Assembly: GCA_030620115.1 (NCBI GenBank) | Contig: JAUXFG010000018.1 | Coordinates: 1 to 37,994 of the forward strand | DNA from: Candidatus Fermentibacterota bacterium | Lineage (GTDB): Bacteria; JAFGKV01 | Direction of reading: 5' to 3' | DNA length: 37,994 nucleotides | In this document: piece by piece, positions 1 to 7,981 of the stretch | Layout: each line of letters opens with the position of its first letter | How positions within the stretch are numbered: the first letter of the stretch is position 1 | The notes under the pieces: model-generated | Databases searched by the model: none | What the model was told of the DNA's origin: nothing | The model's input: the letters and a program-made list of their open reading frames with translations, nothing else | Translations under genes and position numbers: made by a program

Positions 1-20
1 ACGGGATACTGTATTCCTAT

Positions 21-72
21 CGTGAGCCGTAGCGCGAGACCGAGATGGTAAGACGAGAGAATGAAGCATCCC
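21..72. repeat. Possible dispersed-repeat fragment at the left edge
   Basis: This stretch resembles 15859-15908, next to a family B repeat: both contain GAGACCG followed within about 15 bases by ACGAGAGA and a GAA(A/G)CAT block. It is probably the tail of a repeat whose other part lies outside the window. The rest of 1-248 shows no gene; it is the leader of the lipoprotein gene. Confidence 0.3.
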
Positions 73-248
73 CAAAATGTGACTCATTTGTTGAGTTGCC
101 AACCTATTGAAAACGGATAGATGTCTGTAGGATGGGATTGCGCGTTCCTTTTTCTCTTGGTGCGCGGTAAACCGGAAGCGATGTTCTGCGTCTTGGTGAT
201 GTGAAGCGACAAATCCCTAGTTTCTCGTCACCACAGGAGGTAGACATC

Positions 249-1049
249 ATGAGAAACATCGCGCTGTTACTGGCAGGTCTGGTGCTCATCGTGGGATGCG
301 AGAACGCCACGGCACCTGAAGAGTCAGTCGATCCGGAACTCACCCAACCGTGTGAAGATGAACCCACCCTCTTTGATCACGAACAGGACGCGAGCCTTCT
401 CTCGGCGCCGTTCAGTGTGGGCGAGGGATTCCTCTCCATCTGGAGAGAACTCGTGAGGCCCTTTGACAACAGCTGGTTCATTGATCAGATCAGTCCCGGT
501 CTCTTCGAGGTCACCCGCTTCGCCGACATAACCGGCACCCTGTTTGTGGCCTGGGATGACAGCACCGTTTCGGAGAAGGAACTTTTCTGTCATGGAACCC
601 GCCGCGCCCTGGTATCACGTCCATCTCGCGGAACGAATGGTGTGCTCATGGAGGTCTCGTGCGCGCTGGTCGAGACCGATGGGGGAGATGTTCAGCTCAC
701 TCGCGTGGAAGTGACCGCCGGCTTCGGCACGCGCATCTACGAAGATCCATTAGAGATGGCTGAGTTTCCTGAAGGCCTGCTGCATCTTCAGGCTGGTGAG
801 GAGGTCACTGTTCGTGTCTGGGGGCCACCCGCTGATGCAGTGGTGATGCTCCGGACGCCCGTCTATCTGGACTATTTCGAGCCCACGGCCCTGGCGCCCA
901 TGGAGGATTATTTCGAGGGAACATGGCATGCCCCCGACTATGCAGGCATCTATCGAGCCGCAGTTGATGTGCTGAGTCACGATACCGTGTATGAACCCAC
1001 TGCTCCATATGATGGCATCGCCTGGATCGCACCCTATGTAGTCGAATAA
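249..1049 (+). CDS. Putative secreted lipoprotein of unknown function
   Basis: Encodes a 266-residue protein. The start is ATG 249, placed 8 bases after a strong AGGAGG (235-240); an upstream in-frame GTG at 201 would put 16 polar residues before the signal sequence and lacks such a site. The N-terminus has a short basic n-region, a hydrophobic core and a lipobox-like end, IVGC, with Cys17 as the likely lipidation site, followed by an acidic, Pro-rich linker. The rest looks beta-rich with several scattered cysteines; no catalytic motif was recognised. The gene stands alone and is closed by an intrinsic terminator 22 bases after the stop. Export and lipidation are well supported; the function is unknown. 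Confidence 0.8.
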   Translation: MRNIALLLAGLVLIVGCENATAPEESVDPELTQPCEDEPTLFDHEQDASLLSAPFSVGEGFLSIWRELVRPFDNSWFIDQISPGLFEVTRFADITGTLFVAWDDSTVSEKELFCHGTRRALVSRPSRGTNGVLMEVSCALVETDGGDVQLTRVEVTAGFGTRIYEDPLEMAEFPEGLLHLQAGEEVTVRVWGPPADAVVMLRTPVYLDYFEPTALAPMEDYFEGTWHAPDYAGIYRAAVDVLSHDTVYEPTAPYDGIAWIAPYVVE

Positions 1050-1071
1050 TTCGTCTACACCGCCATCAAGA

Positions 1072-1114
1072 AGCGCAGGCCGATTTCAGAATCGACCTGC
1101 GCTCTTCTTTTTTC
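1072..1114 (+). terminator. Rho-independent terminator after the lipoprotein gene
   Basis: A 14-base-pair stem (left arm 1072-1085, right arm 1090-1103) with one G-T wobble and a TCAG loop is followed by a T-rich tail, CTTCTTTTTT. It sits just after the stop at 1049 and should end transcription before the next gene. Confidence 0.9.
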
Positions 1115-1124
1115 TCAAAAGGCA

Positions 1125-1218
1125 AACGTTTAGAGGTTCAAAGGTTGAGCGTTCAGAGGTTCAGGGTTGCCTTCTGGTGCTAGCCTTCACTAACCAAGAG
1201 CCTTGAACCTTTACCGGT
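1125..1218. repeat. Partial family A repeat (GGTTCA-type)
   Basis: Runs of GAGGTTCA, AAGGTT and CAGGGTT on the left and the inverted form CCTTGAACCTTTACC on the right flank about 40 bases. This matches the arms of the complete family A copies at 4241-4370 and 36525-36643. The rest of 1050-1365 holds the terminator and the leader of the next gene, with no coding sequence seen. Confidence 0.55.
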
Positions 1219-1365
1219 GGAGAGCCCGGGTTGGGATTGCTTAGGCGGAAGTCAATGACCATATTAGATAGATAAACAGGGAATTTGGTCTCATAACCCG
1301 CATCGGCCAGGACGCGCAGAGTCTCGAGCAGATGATTGCTGCTGGTGGGAGAGGAGCGAAACGCA

Positions 1366-3249
1366 ATGAGTGAACACCGAATTTTGGTGGTCGATGACGA
1401 TCCCTTGATGGTGAACCTGCTACAAGCCACGCTAGAGAACCGGGGATTTGATGTGTTGGTGGCCACGGATGGGCAAGAAGGGCTCGATACGATACAGGAT
1501 GAACATCCCGATCTGGTGGTTAGTGACATAATGATGCCCAAGGTTGATGGCTTCGAGCTTGTCCAAAGACTCCGGGCTGATCCCATGGTGGGGAATACTC
1601 CGGTGGTGATTCTGAGTGCAAAGGGTGAGGAAGAAGATCTGGTGAAGGGCCTCGAGCTTGGTGCAGATGACTATGTCACCAAGCCCTTCAGACCGAATGA
1701 GTTCGTCGCTAGACTGCAAACCATTCTGAGGAGGAGAGGGGCCCTCGCCCAAGGTATTAGACCATCGGCAGAAGCGCCTTTCTCGGAAGAAGGGCTCCAG
1801 CATCTTTCGCAGTATATCTTCGAAAACTTCGTGACAGGCATCGGCAATCGCTCGGCCTATGAAGCGGCTTTGGCATGCGCGGAGAATCCCGGGACAAGAT
1901 TCAATCCGCTCTTCCTCTACGGAGGACCGGGGTTAGGAAAGACCCACCTCATGTGCTCCTTGGCAACCACGGCTTATGAGAAAAACAAGAGCACAAAGGT
2001 ACAATATCTGAGCTCTGAGACATTCAGCCAGCAAGTTCTGGAGGCCTACCGGGCCAGATCCACCGCAGATCTGCGACAACGATATCTGAGTCTCGACATC
2101 CTCATCATCGACGATATACAATTCCTTGCGATCTCGCCAAGTCTTCAGCATGTAGCCGCCGATATCCTATCAGACATGTATGATCGAGGGAAACAGATCG
2201 TGATTTCCAGTGACAGAAGACCCGAAGAGATCACGACTCTGAGCGGCGGGATTGCCACAGGACTGGGAATCGGCCTGGTAGTGGAAGTGGATCATCCGGA
2301 CGCATCATTGAGGAGCCGAATCCTGAGATTCAAGGCCGAGCGGAACGCGTGGCCATTGGAGCGGGATCTCCTCGATCATCTCGCCAGTCACCTCGAATCC
2401 GATGTCAGAACTCTTGAAGGAGTGGCGAAACGACTTGTCGCCATGAATGCGTTGAGCGGCATACCATTGGACACTCAGACCGTGGATGATCTGATAAAGG
2501 AGGTTACTCTATCCGAAGAAGACGAGATTCTGCCCCCGGAGCAGACACCATCCCGATTCGAAGAGTTTTTGCCCGGCTCGCCTGGTGTGGACACCGGCGT
2601 CACGGAAGAGGAGAAGCAAGTCGATGACCGGCTGCCGGAATATGAGGATCCGTTCGCCGAGGAATTCCCTCGCTCCGCCTTCATGATCAGAACAACAGGT
2701 CTCCCTGAGGATGTCGCATTCAGGGTGCCGCATCCTGGCATCAGGTCAGTCGTCATAGTCGGCAACTCGCGCGCATTAGTGGTCGATACCATAGAGGCTC
2801 TTGCTGCTCGAACCGGGGATGGCCCCGGCATCCCGGAGGGTGATCGTTGGGCATATATGCTTCATGTCGACAAAAAGAAGCCGAAATGGCTACTGGTCGG
2901 ACTGAATCAATGGGATGACACCAAGATCTTTGCACCGGCGTTCGGAAACAACGGGACGCCCATGATCCTGGTTGTGCTTGACAGCAAGAGTCCCAAGATT
3001 CTCGACGCGCGTCGGCTCATCTCTTCATTGCCCAGCGATTGGCCGGCGGTGGTGGTAGTACTTGTCAGCGCCGATGTCGAGACACTGGAGGGCACACGAA
3101 AGACGCTGACCGAGAGTTTGCGTCGTCTATTCCGTGTTCCGACAGGCGTGCCCATGATGGTCAGCGGTACTGTGGATACCTACGAGAGCCGGCATTGGCT
3201 GGTGGTAGCGATGGCAGAAAGAGACTTGGGCTCGGGGGAGGACGACTGA
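1366..3249 (+). CDS. Response regulator fused to a DnaA-like AAA+ ATPase and a GTPase-like C-terminal domain
   Basis: Encodes a 627-residue protein from ATG 1366, 9 bases after GAGGAG (1351-1356). Residues 1-122 are a CheY-like receiver: acidic pocket D10-D12, phospho-acceptor D54, S84 and K106. Residues about 145-385 resemble DnaA domain III: a FENFVTG-like entry, Walker A GGPGLGKT (186-193), Walker B LIIDD (246-250) and a sensor SSDRRP. The DnaA DNA-binding domain IV is absent. An acidic linker (about 385-430) leads to about 195 residues with an alternating strand/helix pattern resembling Ras-like GTPases, but with VGNSRALV where a P-loop would be and no NKxD. It is probably a phosphorylation-controlled ATPase, perhaps acting like Hda or DnaA on DNA or polar complexes; the role is inferred. 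No sensor kinase is adjacent. It is not the cell's replication initiator, since it cannot bind DnaA boxes in the usual way. Confidence 0.85.
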   Translation: MSEHRILVVDDDPLMVNLLQATLENRGFDVLVATDGQEGLDTIQDEHPDLVVSDIMMPKVDGFELVQRLRADPMVGNTPVVILSAKGEEEDLVKGLELGADDYVTKPFRPNEFVARLQTILRRRGALAQGIRPSAEAPFSEEGLQHLSQYIFENFVTGIGNRSAYEAALACAENPGTRFNPLFLYGGPGLGKTHLMCSLATTAYEKNKSTKVQYLSSETFSQQVLEAYRARSTADLRQRYLSLDILIIDDIQFLAISPSLQHVAADILSDMYDRGKQIVISSDRRPEEITTLSGGIATGLGIGLVVEVDHPDASLRSRILRFKAERNAWPLERDLLDHLASHLESDVRTLEGVAKRLVAMNALSGIPLDTQTVDDLIKEVTLSEEDEILPPEQTPSRFEEFLPGSPGVDTGVTEEEKQVDDRLPEYEDPFAEEFPRSAFMIRTTGLPEDVAFRVPHPGIRSVVIVGNSRALVVDTIEALAARTGDGPGIPEGDRWAYMLHVDKKKPKWLLVGLNQWDDTKIFAPAFGNNGTPMILVVLDSKSPKILDARRLISSLPSDWPAVVVVLVSADVETLEGTRKTLTESLRRLFRVPTGVPMMVSGTVDTYESRHWLVVAMAERDLGSGEDD

Positions 3250-3291
3250 AGCATCCCCGCCCAAAGGGTTCGGGCAAGAATAAGCTACATC

Positions 3292-3324
3292 GAGCCCCGC
3301 GTACTGCGCGGGGTTCGTTTTCTT
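3292..3324 (+). terminator. Rho-independent terminator after the receiver/DnaA-like gene
   Basis: A 10-base-pair GC-rich stem (3292-3301 with 3307-3316, one G-T pair) with a five-base loop is followed by GTTTTCTT. It lies 42 bases past the stop codon. Confidence 0.85.
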
Positions 3325-3366
3325 GGCGCACGGAAAAACTCTGACCTCCCCCAAAGGACGAGACCA

Positions 3367-4227
3367 GTGATGCGCATATTTGAGGGGCTTACAAGCGAGG
3401 AAGCCAGAATATACGGCCTAGTCTTGGCCTCTGTCGGCATCTCCTATCGACTCATCAAAGGATCCATGGACTGGGCCATTCTCGTCTCGGAACAGGATTC
3501 CCTGCACGCCAAGACAATGATCCGCCGCTATCTTGAAGAACAACAAGAGACCCGGCATGTTTCAGAGGAGTCATCAGCGGGGAGATTCTGGCCATTATCG
3601 GCGGGTTTGTCTGCGCTGTTGCTCTCATGCCATGCGGCGATCTCCCTGGTGGCTGATCCGTCTGGTGTTGTAGAGAGGTTTGGTGTGTCGGTATCCGGCC
3701 TCCGAAGCGGAGAGCTGTACAGGGCGATCACGGCCCTATTCATCCATGGAGATTTTGCTCACCTCGCAGGGAATATCCTGGGCATTCTGCTTTTTGGGAC
3801 TGCGGTGTGCCATGTTATGGGTTGGGGCGTGGGTTGGTTCGCGGTTCTTGTTTCCGCGGCACTGGGCAATCTCCTCAACGGTCTCATTCGTCAGGGTGAT
3901 CACCTATCCATCGGAGCATCGACAGCGGTATTCGCCGCCATCGGTATCCTTACGGCGCAACAGTTCCTTCGGAGAGTTCGGCTGCCGGAACGACGCGTCA
4001 AGGCGTGGTTCCCCATAGCCGGTGGACTCGCTCTCCTCAGCATTCTCGGATCAGGTCAACATTCGGATCTCATGGCTCATCTGCTTGGTTTCCTCGTCGG
4101 ACTCAGCATCGGTATGGCATATGGCTTCCTGGTCAAACGCACTGCCAGCGCTTGGCTCCAAGGCGCATTCATGGGCGCCACGATCGGTATGGTTATCGCC
4201 GCGTGGCTGCGATTGCTGCATAGCTGA
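3367..4227 (+). CDS. Rhomboid-family intramembrane serine protease with GlpG-like N-domain
   Basis: Encodes 286 residues. The start is GTG 3367 or the next codon, ATG 3370; an AGGA at 3355-3358 fits 3367 slightly better. Residues 1-60 form a soluble domain whose pattern (TSEEA, LxxxGI, SMDWAILV, then an A-x3-I helix) recalls the cytoplasmic N-domain of GlpG. Membrane helices begin near residue 75. Rhomboid signatures are present: H127-x4-H132-LAGN136 in the second helix, the catalytic serine in GAST (S185), and the partner histidine in DLMAHLLG (H238) with the following glycine. The usual GxSG is GAST here, which is tolerated in the family. It should cleave transmembrane substrates within the inner membrane; its substrate cannot be told. 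It is preceded by a terminator, so it has its own promoter, and is followed by a family A repeat. Confidence 0.9.
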   Translation: MMRIFEGLTSEEARIYGLVLASVGISYRLIKGSMDWAILVSEQDSLHAKTMIRRYLEEQQETRHVSEESSAGRFWPLSAGLSALLLSCHAAISLVADPSGVVERFGVSVSGLRSGELYRAITALFIHGDFAHLAGNILGILLFGTAVCHVMGWGVGWFAVLVSAALGNLLNGLIRQGDHLSIGASTAVFAAIGILTAQQFLRRVRLPERRVKAWFPIAGGLALLSILGSGQHSDLMAHLLGFLVGLSIGMAYGFLVKRTASAWLQGAFMGATIGMVIAAWLRLLHS

Positions 4228-4240
4228 TTCAGGAATCGGT

Positions 4241-4370
4241 AACCGTTCATGGGTTCAAGTTTCAAGGTTCAGAGGTTCACCGGAAATCCGAACCGTTGAG
4301 CTGACTTCAGGTAACCCTGCCTCCGGCCCATAGGGCCTACGGCCCGGCGGGAACGGTGAACCCTGAACCC
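4241..4370. repeat. Family A palindromic repeat, copy 1
   Basis: Begins with TCGGTAACCGTTCATGGGTT and GGTTCA blocks, passes through CACCGGAAATCCGAA and CTGACTTCAGGTAACC, and ends with the inverted blocks GTGAACCCTGAACCC. The central part recurs in reverse orientation at 32097-32368, and the left end matches 36525-36545. It lies between the rhomboid gene and lepB. Confidence 0.75.
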
Positions 4371-4427
4371 ATAGACCAATGCGGTGGATCCGTGGGGCTT
4401 TGGGAAGTGTTTGTCTTCTAGTACCAC

Positions 4428-4442
4428 GGAGGTGATACCATA
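4428..4442 (+). promoter_or_regulatory. Strong Shine-Dalgarno in front of an ATA start codon
   Basis: GGAGGTGAT at 4428-4436 is an almost ideal anti-16S match. The codon in frame with signal peptidase I at proper spacing (7 bases after GGAGG) is ATA at 4440-4442. The frame is closed by TAG at 4419, and no ATG, GTG or TTG lies in frame before GTG 4497. Confidence 0.7.
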
Positions 4443-5135
4443 AAACCCAACTGGAAAAAGCATATCCCCGGCTCCCGGCGTGAATGGGGCCGGCTTGTGC
4501 TGCTTATTATCTCGATAACTGCATTTCGATCGGCTATTGCCGACTGGAACGATGTCCCCACCGGCTCCATGGAGCCTACCATCCTGCCGGGGGATCGAAT
4601 ATTCGTGAATAAGCTCGCCTATGATCTGAAGATGCCCTATACCTCAAAGCACTTGGCGTGCCGGAACAATCCCAAGCGCGGTGACATCGTGGTATTCTTC
4701 TCCCCCGCGGATGGCAAGCGTCTCGTCAAGCGGGTGGTTGGTGCTCCCGGTGATACGGTAGGACTTCGCGGTAATCGGCTTTTCGTCAATGGTAGGTGGG
4801 GGCATTATGAGCCTGCTGACCAGGAGCCCACTTTCGTCGATATCGCCGGCCACAAAGCAACGCAACAATGTCTATTCGAGGAGATGGGAGACATTACTCA
4901 TCGTATCCAGCTCCTGCCGTCTGTATCCTCCGAGAAATCGTTTGGACCAGTGATAGTGCCGAATGGACAGTACTTCATGATGGGTGACAACCGGGATCTC
5001 AGCGCGGATTCACGTTTCTTTGGATGTGTTAATCGCGGAAGGATAGTCGGCAAGGGCACGATCGTCGTGCTCTCATTTGATCGGGACAATTGGTATCTTC
5101 CCCACGGACACCGTTTTTTCCGGTCTCTTGCCTGA
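4440..5135 (+). CDS. lepB: Signal peptidase I
   Basis: Cleaves signal peptides from exported proteins at the outer face of the inner membrane. Counted from ATA 4440 the protein has 231 residues: a basic start (KPNWKKH), a hydrophobic anchor at about 19-34, then box B TGSMEPT with nucleophile S43, box D KRVVGAPGD with general base K97, and box E MGDNRDLSADSRFFG near residue 180. This is the full Ser/Lys-dyad set. The ATA start is chosen because it follows a near-perfect ribosome site and restores the normal basic n-region; GTG 4497 would begin inside the membrane anchor and has no such site. The ATA could be a rare start, a sequencing error for ATG, or a mutation lowering expression. Its substrates probably include the secreted proteins encoded downstream. 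Confidence 0.93.
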   Translation: MKPNWKKHIPGSRREWGRLVLLIISITAFRSAIADWNDVPTGSMEPTILPGDRIFVNKLAYDLKMPYTSKHLACRNNPKRGDIVVFFSPADGKRLVKRVVGAPGDTVGLRGNRLFVNGRWGHYEPADQEPTFVDIAGHKATQQCLFEEMGDITHRIQLLPSVSSEKSFGPVIVPNGQYFMMGDNRDLSADSRFFGCVNRGRIVGKGTIVVLSFDRDNWYLPHGHRFFRSLA

Positions 5136-5137
5136 TT

Positions 5138-5172
5138 AGCGTTCACCGGATTCAGGTGTCGGATTTCAGGGC
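5138..5172. repeat. Short dispersed repeat (GCGTTCA...GTCGGATTTCAGG)
   Basis: This stretch resembles 18377-18410: both read GCGTTCAC, a few variable bases, TTCAGG(T/C)G and TCGGATTTCAGG. A run of eight or more G follows. It lies between lepB and the phosphatidyltransferase start. Confidence 0.5.
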
Positions 5173-5248
5173 GGGGGGGGAATGCCTATGCATGCTTACC
5201 TGCCCACCCTATGGGTATCCAATCGAACATCCCAGGAAGGGGGAGATT

Positions 5249-5905
5249 GTGGCCGCGAATATCATTACGCTGGGGAGGATTTTTCTTGTCTACATCGTTG
5301 TTCTGCTCTTTCAAGCAGGATTCTATGCACGGCTCGCTGCAGTTGCTTTGACCATATTGGTAATCTACCTGGATGCGCTGGATGGGGTGGTTGCGCGGAA
5401 GTTGGGTGTGGCCAGCGATTTTGGCGCTCTTTTTGACATTACGGGTGATCGGATCGTGGAGCATGTCTATCTCGTATTCTATGCAGCCATGGGTGTAGTC
5501 AGCTTCTGGGTCCCTGTAATCTTCGTCACGAGGAGTTTCCTGGTCGATACCCTCCGTAGTGTGGCGTATAGCAGGGAGGGGAAGACGCCATTCGGCGACA
5601 AGACCATGATGAGATCCCCCCTTGCACGTTTCCTGACAGCATCTCGATTCAGCCGGGCGGCATACGGCGTTTCAAAGACGATCGTATTTGTCCTTCTTGG
5701 GTTGATACTGGCTTTGCAGCGGGGGCTGGAACAAGGTTATGATTGGATCTCTCTTGAATGGCTTGCCAATGTACAGGTTCTTGCCGCCGTGCTTGTCTGG
5801 ATCACCGTCGTATTCAACATCATACGAGGTGTGCCGGTACTCTGGGAGGGGCGGTACTATCTCTTCGATCGATACCTTCCTCGTGAACTAAAGGACGAGG
5901 CCTAA
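5249..5905 (+). CDS. pgsA: CDP-alcohol phosphatidyltransferase, probably phosphatidylglycerophosphate synthase
   Basis: An integral membrane enzyme that swaps the CMP of a CDP-lipid for an alcohol, most likely glycerol 3-phosphate in phosphatidylglycerol synthesis. The family signature is complete in the 218-residue form: D42-x2-D45-G46-x2-A49-R50-x8-G59-x3-D63-x3-D67, the two-metal site. Several hydrophobic helices surround it. GTG 5249 is chosen because GGAAGGGGGA lies just before it and the protein then starts with MAANIITLGRI, the usual N-terminal amphipathic stretch; longer in-frame starts as far up as 5090 would overlap lepB and add an unlikely Cys/Pro-rich leader. The alcohol substrate is not certain, since related enzymes use serine or inositol. 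A family C repeat follows the stop. Confidence 0.85.
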   Translation: MAANIITLGRIFLVYIVVLLFQAGFYARLAAVALTILVIYLDALDGVVARKLGVASDFGALFDITGDRIVEHVYLVFYAAMGVVSFWVPVIFVTRSFLVDTLRSVAYSREGKTPFGDKTMMRSPLARFLTASRFSRAAYGVSKTIVFVLLGLILALQRGLEQGYDWISLEWLANVQVLAAVLVWITVVFNIIRGVPVLWEGRYYLFDRYLPRELKDEA

Positions 5906-5914
5906 CCCGTATTA

Positions 5915-6135
5915 CTCACCGGCTTCTATTGCAGGCAGGACGCAGGCGCGGCATTTTGCAGGGTTAACCCGCATTTCTCGCCAGCTTTCTGCTGGAGCGA
6001 TGCATTTGACCGCGTCTGCTGCGTTAGGCTCCTTCGGACTCCTCGACGTATCGCAGAGGATACACCTGCGGAGTCCTCGGTCGCAAGCCTTGCAGCCACA
6101 GCCAACTACACCGCTTCGCGACGAAAGCCGGTGAG
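5915..6135. repeat. Family C dispersed repeat, copy 1, with 11-base terminal inverted repeats
   Basis: CTCACCGGCTT at 5915-5925 is repeated in inverse as AAGCCGGTGAG at 6125-6135. The right 120 bases (from about 6014) match 31659-31783 closely. Inside is a hairpin: GGACTCC (6036-6042) pairs with GGAGTCC (6070-6076), and GTATC (6048-6052) with GATAC (6059-6063). The other copy keeps both pairings. This occupies the gap between pgsA and the protease gene. Confidence 0.8.
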
Positions 6136-6187
6136 AGGTGCAGGCTCAGTGATGGTTGAACATACACCCACCTGGAGGATTGTGATA

Positions 6188-7813
6188 GTGGCTCTTCTTG
6201 CACGCAGGTTGATTCTCGCACTGTTCTTGGTTCTCATGGTATCTACACCAAGTTCTTCCCAGGAGGAATTGCGCGAGCATCTGGCCAAATTCTCGAAGGC
6301 CCTCCGGTATGTGCGTGACGATTACGTAGATAGCGTTGATACGCACGATCTTATCGTGGCAGGAATACAGGGAATGCTGCTGCGATTGGATCCGCACAGT
6401 GATTTCCTCGATGAGAAAACGGCAAAGAAGATGACCGAGGAGCATCGCGGAAGCTTCTTCGGGGTGGGGATGACGATCTCGGTCCAGACGGGCTGGCTAA
6501 CGGTTGTTTCCCCTATCGAGGGCACACCGGCATGGCGAGCGGGCATCATGACTGGTGATCGAATCGTCGCCATCGAGGGAAAGACAACAAAAGGGATTAG
6601 TTCGGACAGGGCTGCGGAGCTTATTCGAGGTCCCAAGGGCACCACGGTGATCCTTACCATCCTTCGGGAAGGTCATGCCCAGGAAATGGATTTCAAGCTG
6701 ACTCGGGACCGCATCCCCATAGCGAGTCTCCCTTATGCTTTCTTCCTCCGTCCGAAGATCGCGTATCTGCGGCTGACGCGTTTTGCAAAAACCAGCGCTC
6801 AAGAAATGGATGAGGCGAGGGACAAGCTTCTGGAGACCAGCCCTATCGAAGCGCTCATACTTGATCTTCGGGGCAATTCGGGCGGCCTGCTCTCTGCGGC
6901 AGTGGATGTTTCGGACCGGTTCATTGGTGACGACGACCTGATTGTATACACCGCCGGGCGAATACGCATGAGCAACCAAAAGGAGCTTGGCTCAGGCCAG
7001 GAAACATGGCCACGATGCTCGCTGATTATTTTGGTGGACAGAGGAAGCGCCAGCGCTTCGGAGATTGTCGCTGGGGCTGTGCAGGATTGGGATCGGGGGA
7101 TAATCCTGGGAAGAACCACATTCGGCAAGGGGCTGGTTCAGAATCTGTATGAGCTCTCAGGCGGAAACGCGCTCAAGATCACCACGGCTCGCTACTATAC
7201 GCCGAGCGGCAGAAGCATCCAACGTGAGTACAATGGGACTCGCGCGGAGTACTATCGCAACGCCGGCAAGTTGGAGGAGCATGATGATCGCCCGCTGGCC
7301 TATAGTTTTGGTGGGAGACCACTACGCGGCGGAGGAGGGATCGTGCCGGATGCCATCTTGGAAAGGCCTCGCCGGATGCACCGCATCGAGACGGAAGCCC
7401 TGCGGAAAGGGCGCCTTTTTGAGCAGGCCTCGCATCTGCTTGCCCTGAGGGCTGATTTGCGAACAGCGTACGGATCGTTCGATGATTTTGCCGCAGGATT
7501 CTCGGTGACACCTGAGATGGAAGATTCATTGAGGGCTTCCTTGGAGAATGCCCAGATCGAAGTCACCGATGAAGGCTGGGCCGAGGCACGTGAATCGCTT
7601 CTCCTGGAATTCAAAGCCGAGATCGCAGGGCATATCTGGGGACCTCAAGAACGCTACATGATATTGATCGAGCAGGACGATGATATCAGGGAGGCTCTCG
7701 AGAGATTGGACGATGCAAAAAGATTGCTTGACCCCCATCTACTTCCGGGAAGACCGGATTCAGTCGGGCCATGGCCTAGAGAGCATCTTGACAGATCTGC
7801 CACTACCTCATAA
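6188..7813 (+). CDS. ctpA: Carboxyl-terminal processing protease (S41 family, PDZ)
   Basis: A periplasmic or membrane-tethered serine protease that recognises C-termini of its substrates. From GTG 6188 it has 541 residues: a signal sequence (ARR then a hydrophobic core ending STPSSSQ), a helical region, a PDZ domain with the FFGVGMTI carboxylate-binding loop, and a catalytic core with LDLRGNSGG, the GSASASE serine motif (near residue 289) and FGKGLVQ with the base lysine (near 314). The tail is longer than in minimal family members. GTG 6188 follows GGAGG (6174-6178) by 9 bases; ATG 6152 is the alternative, and anything earlier falls inside the family C repeat. Such enzymes mature or degrade envelope proteins; the target here is unknown. 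Confidence 0.92.
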   Translation: MALLARRLILALFLVLMVSTPSSSQEELREHLAKFSKALRYVRDDYVDSVDTHDLIVAGIQGMLLRLDPHSDFLDEKTAKKMTEEHRGSFFGVGMTISVQTGWLTVVSPIEGTPAWRAGIMTGDRIVAIEGKTTKGISSDRAAELIRGPKGTTVILTILREGHAQEMDFKLTRDRIPIASLPYAFFLRPKIAYLRLTRFAKTSAQEMDEARDKLLETSPIEALILDLRGNSGGLLSAAVDVSDRFIGDDDLIVYTAGRIRMSNQKELGSGQETWPRCSLIILVDRGSASASEIVAGAVQDWDRGIILGRTTFGKGLVQNLYELSGGNALKITTARYYTPSGRSIQREYNGTRAEYYRNAGKLEEHDDRPLAYSFGGRPLRGGGGIVPDAILERPRRMHRIETEALRKGRLFEQASHLLALRADLRTAYGSFDDFAAGFSVTPEMEDSLRASLENAQIEVTDEGWAEARESLLLEFKAEIAGHIWGPQERYMILIEQDDDIREALERLDDAKRLLDPHLLPGRPDSVGPWPREHLDRSATTS

Positions 7814-7981
7814 TGTGTTTCTTGGAAATCTGTACGCTCTGAGATCGACCGTCAGCGAAATATAGGCCGCCGAGACCGGCTGTCGTGCGTTGAGTGGCTG
7901 AGCCTGCAGAGGATCCAAGGCTTCATGCGCTGTGTGATGTGACGAGGAAAAGCAGATGGTTCCACAACCCGGAGGTGACCC

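Noticed and set aside
1161-1586. Long minus-strand reading frame upstream of and into the receiver domain gene
   Set aside because: It is antisense to the clear receiver domain, has no ribosome site, and its Ser-rich composition is typical of a shadow frame.
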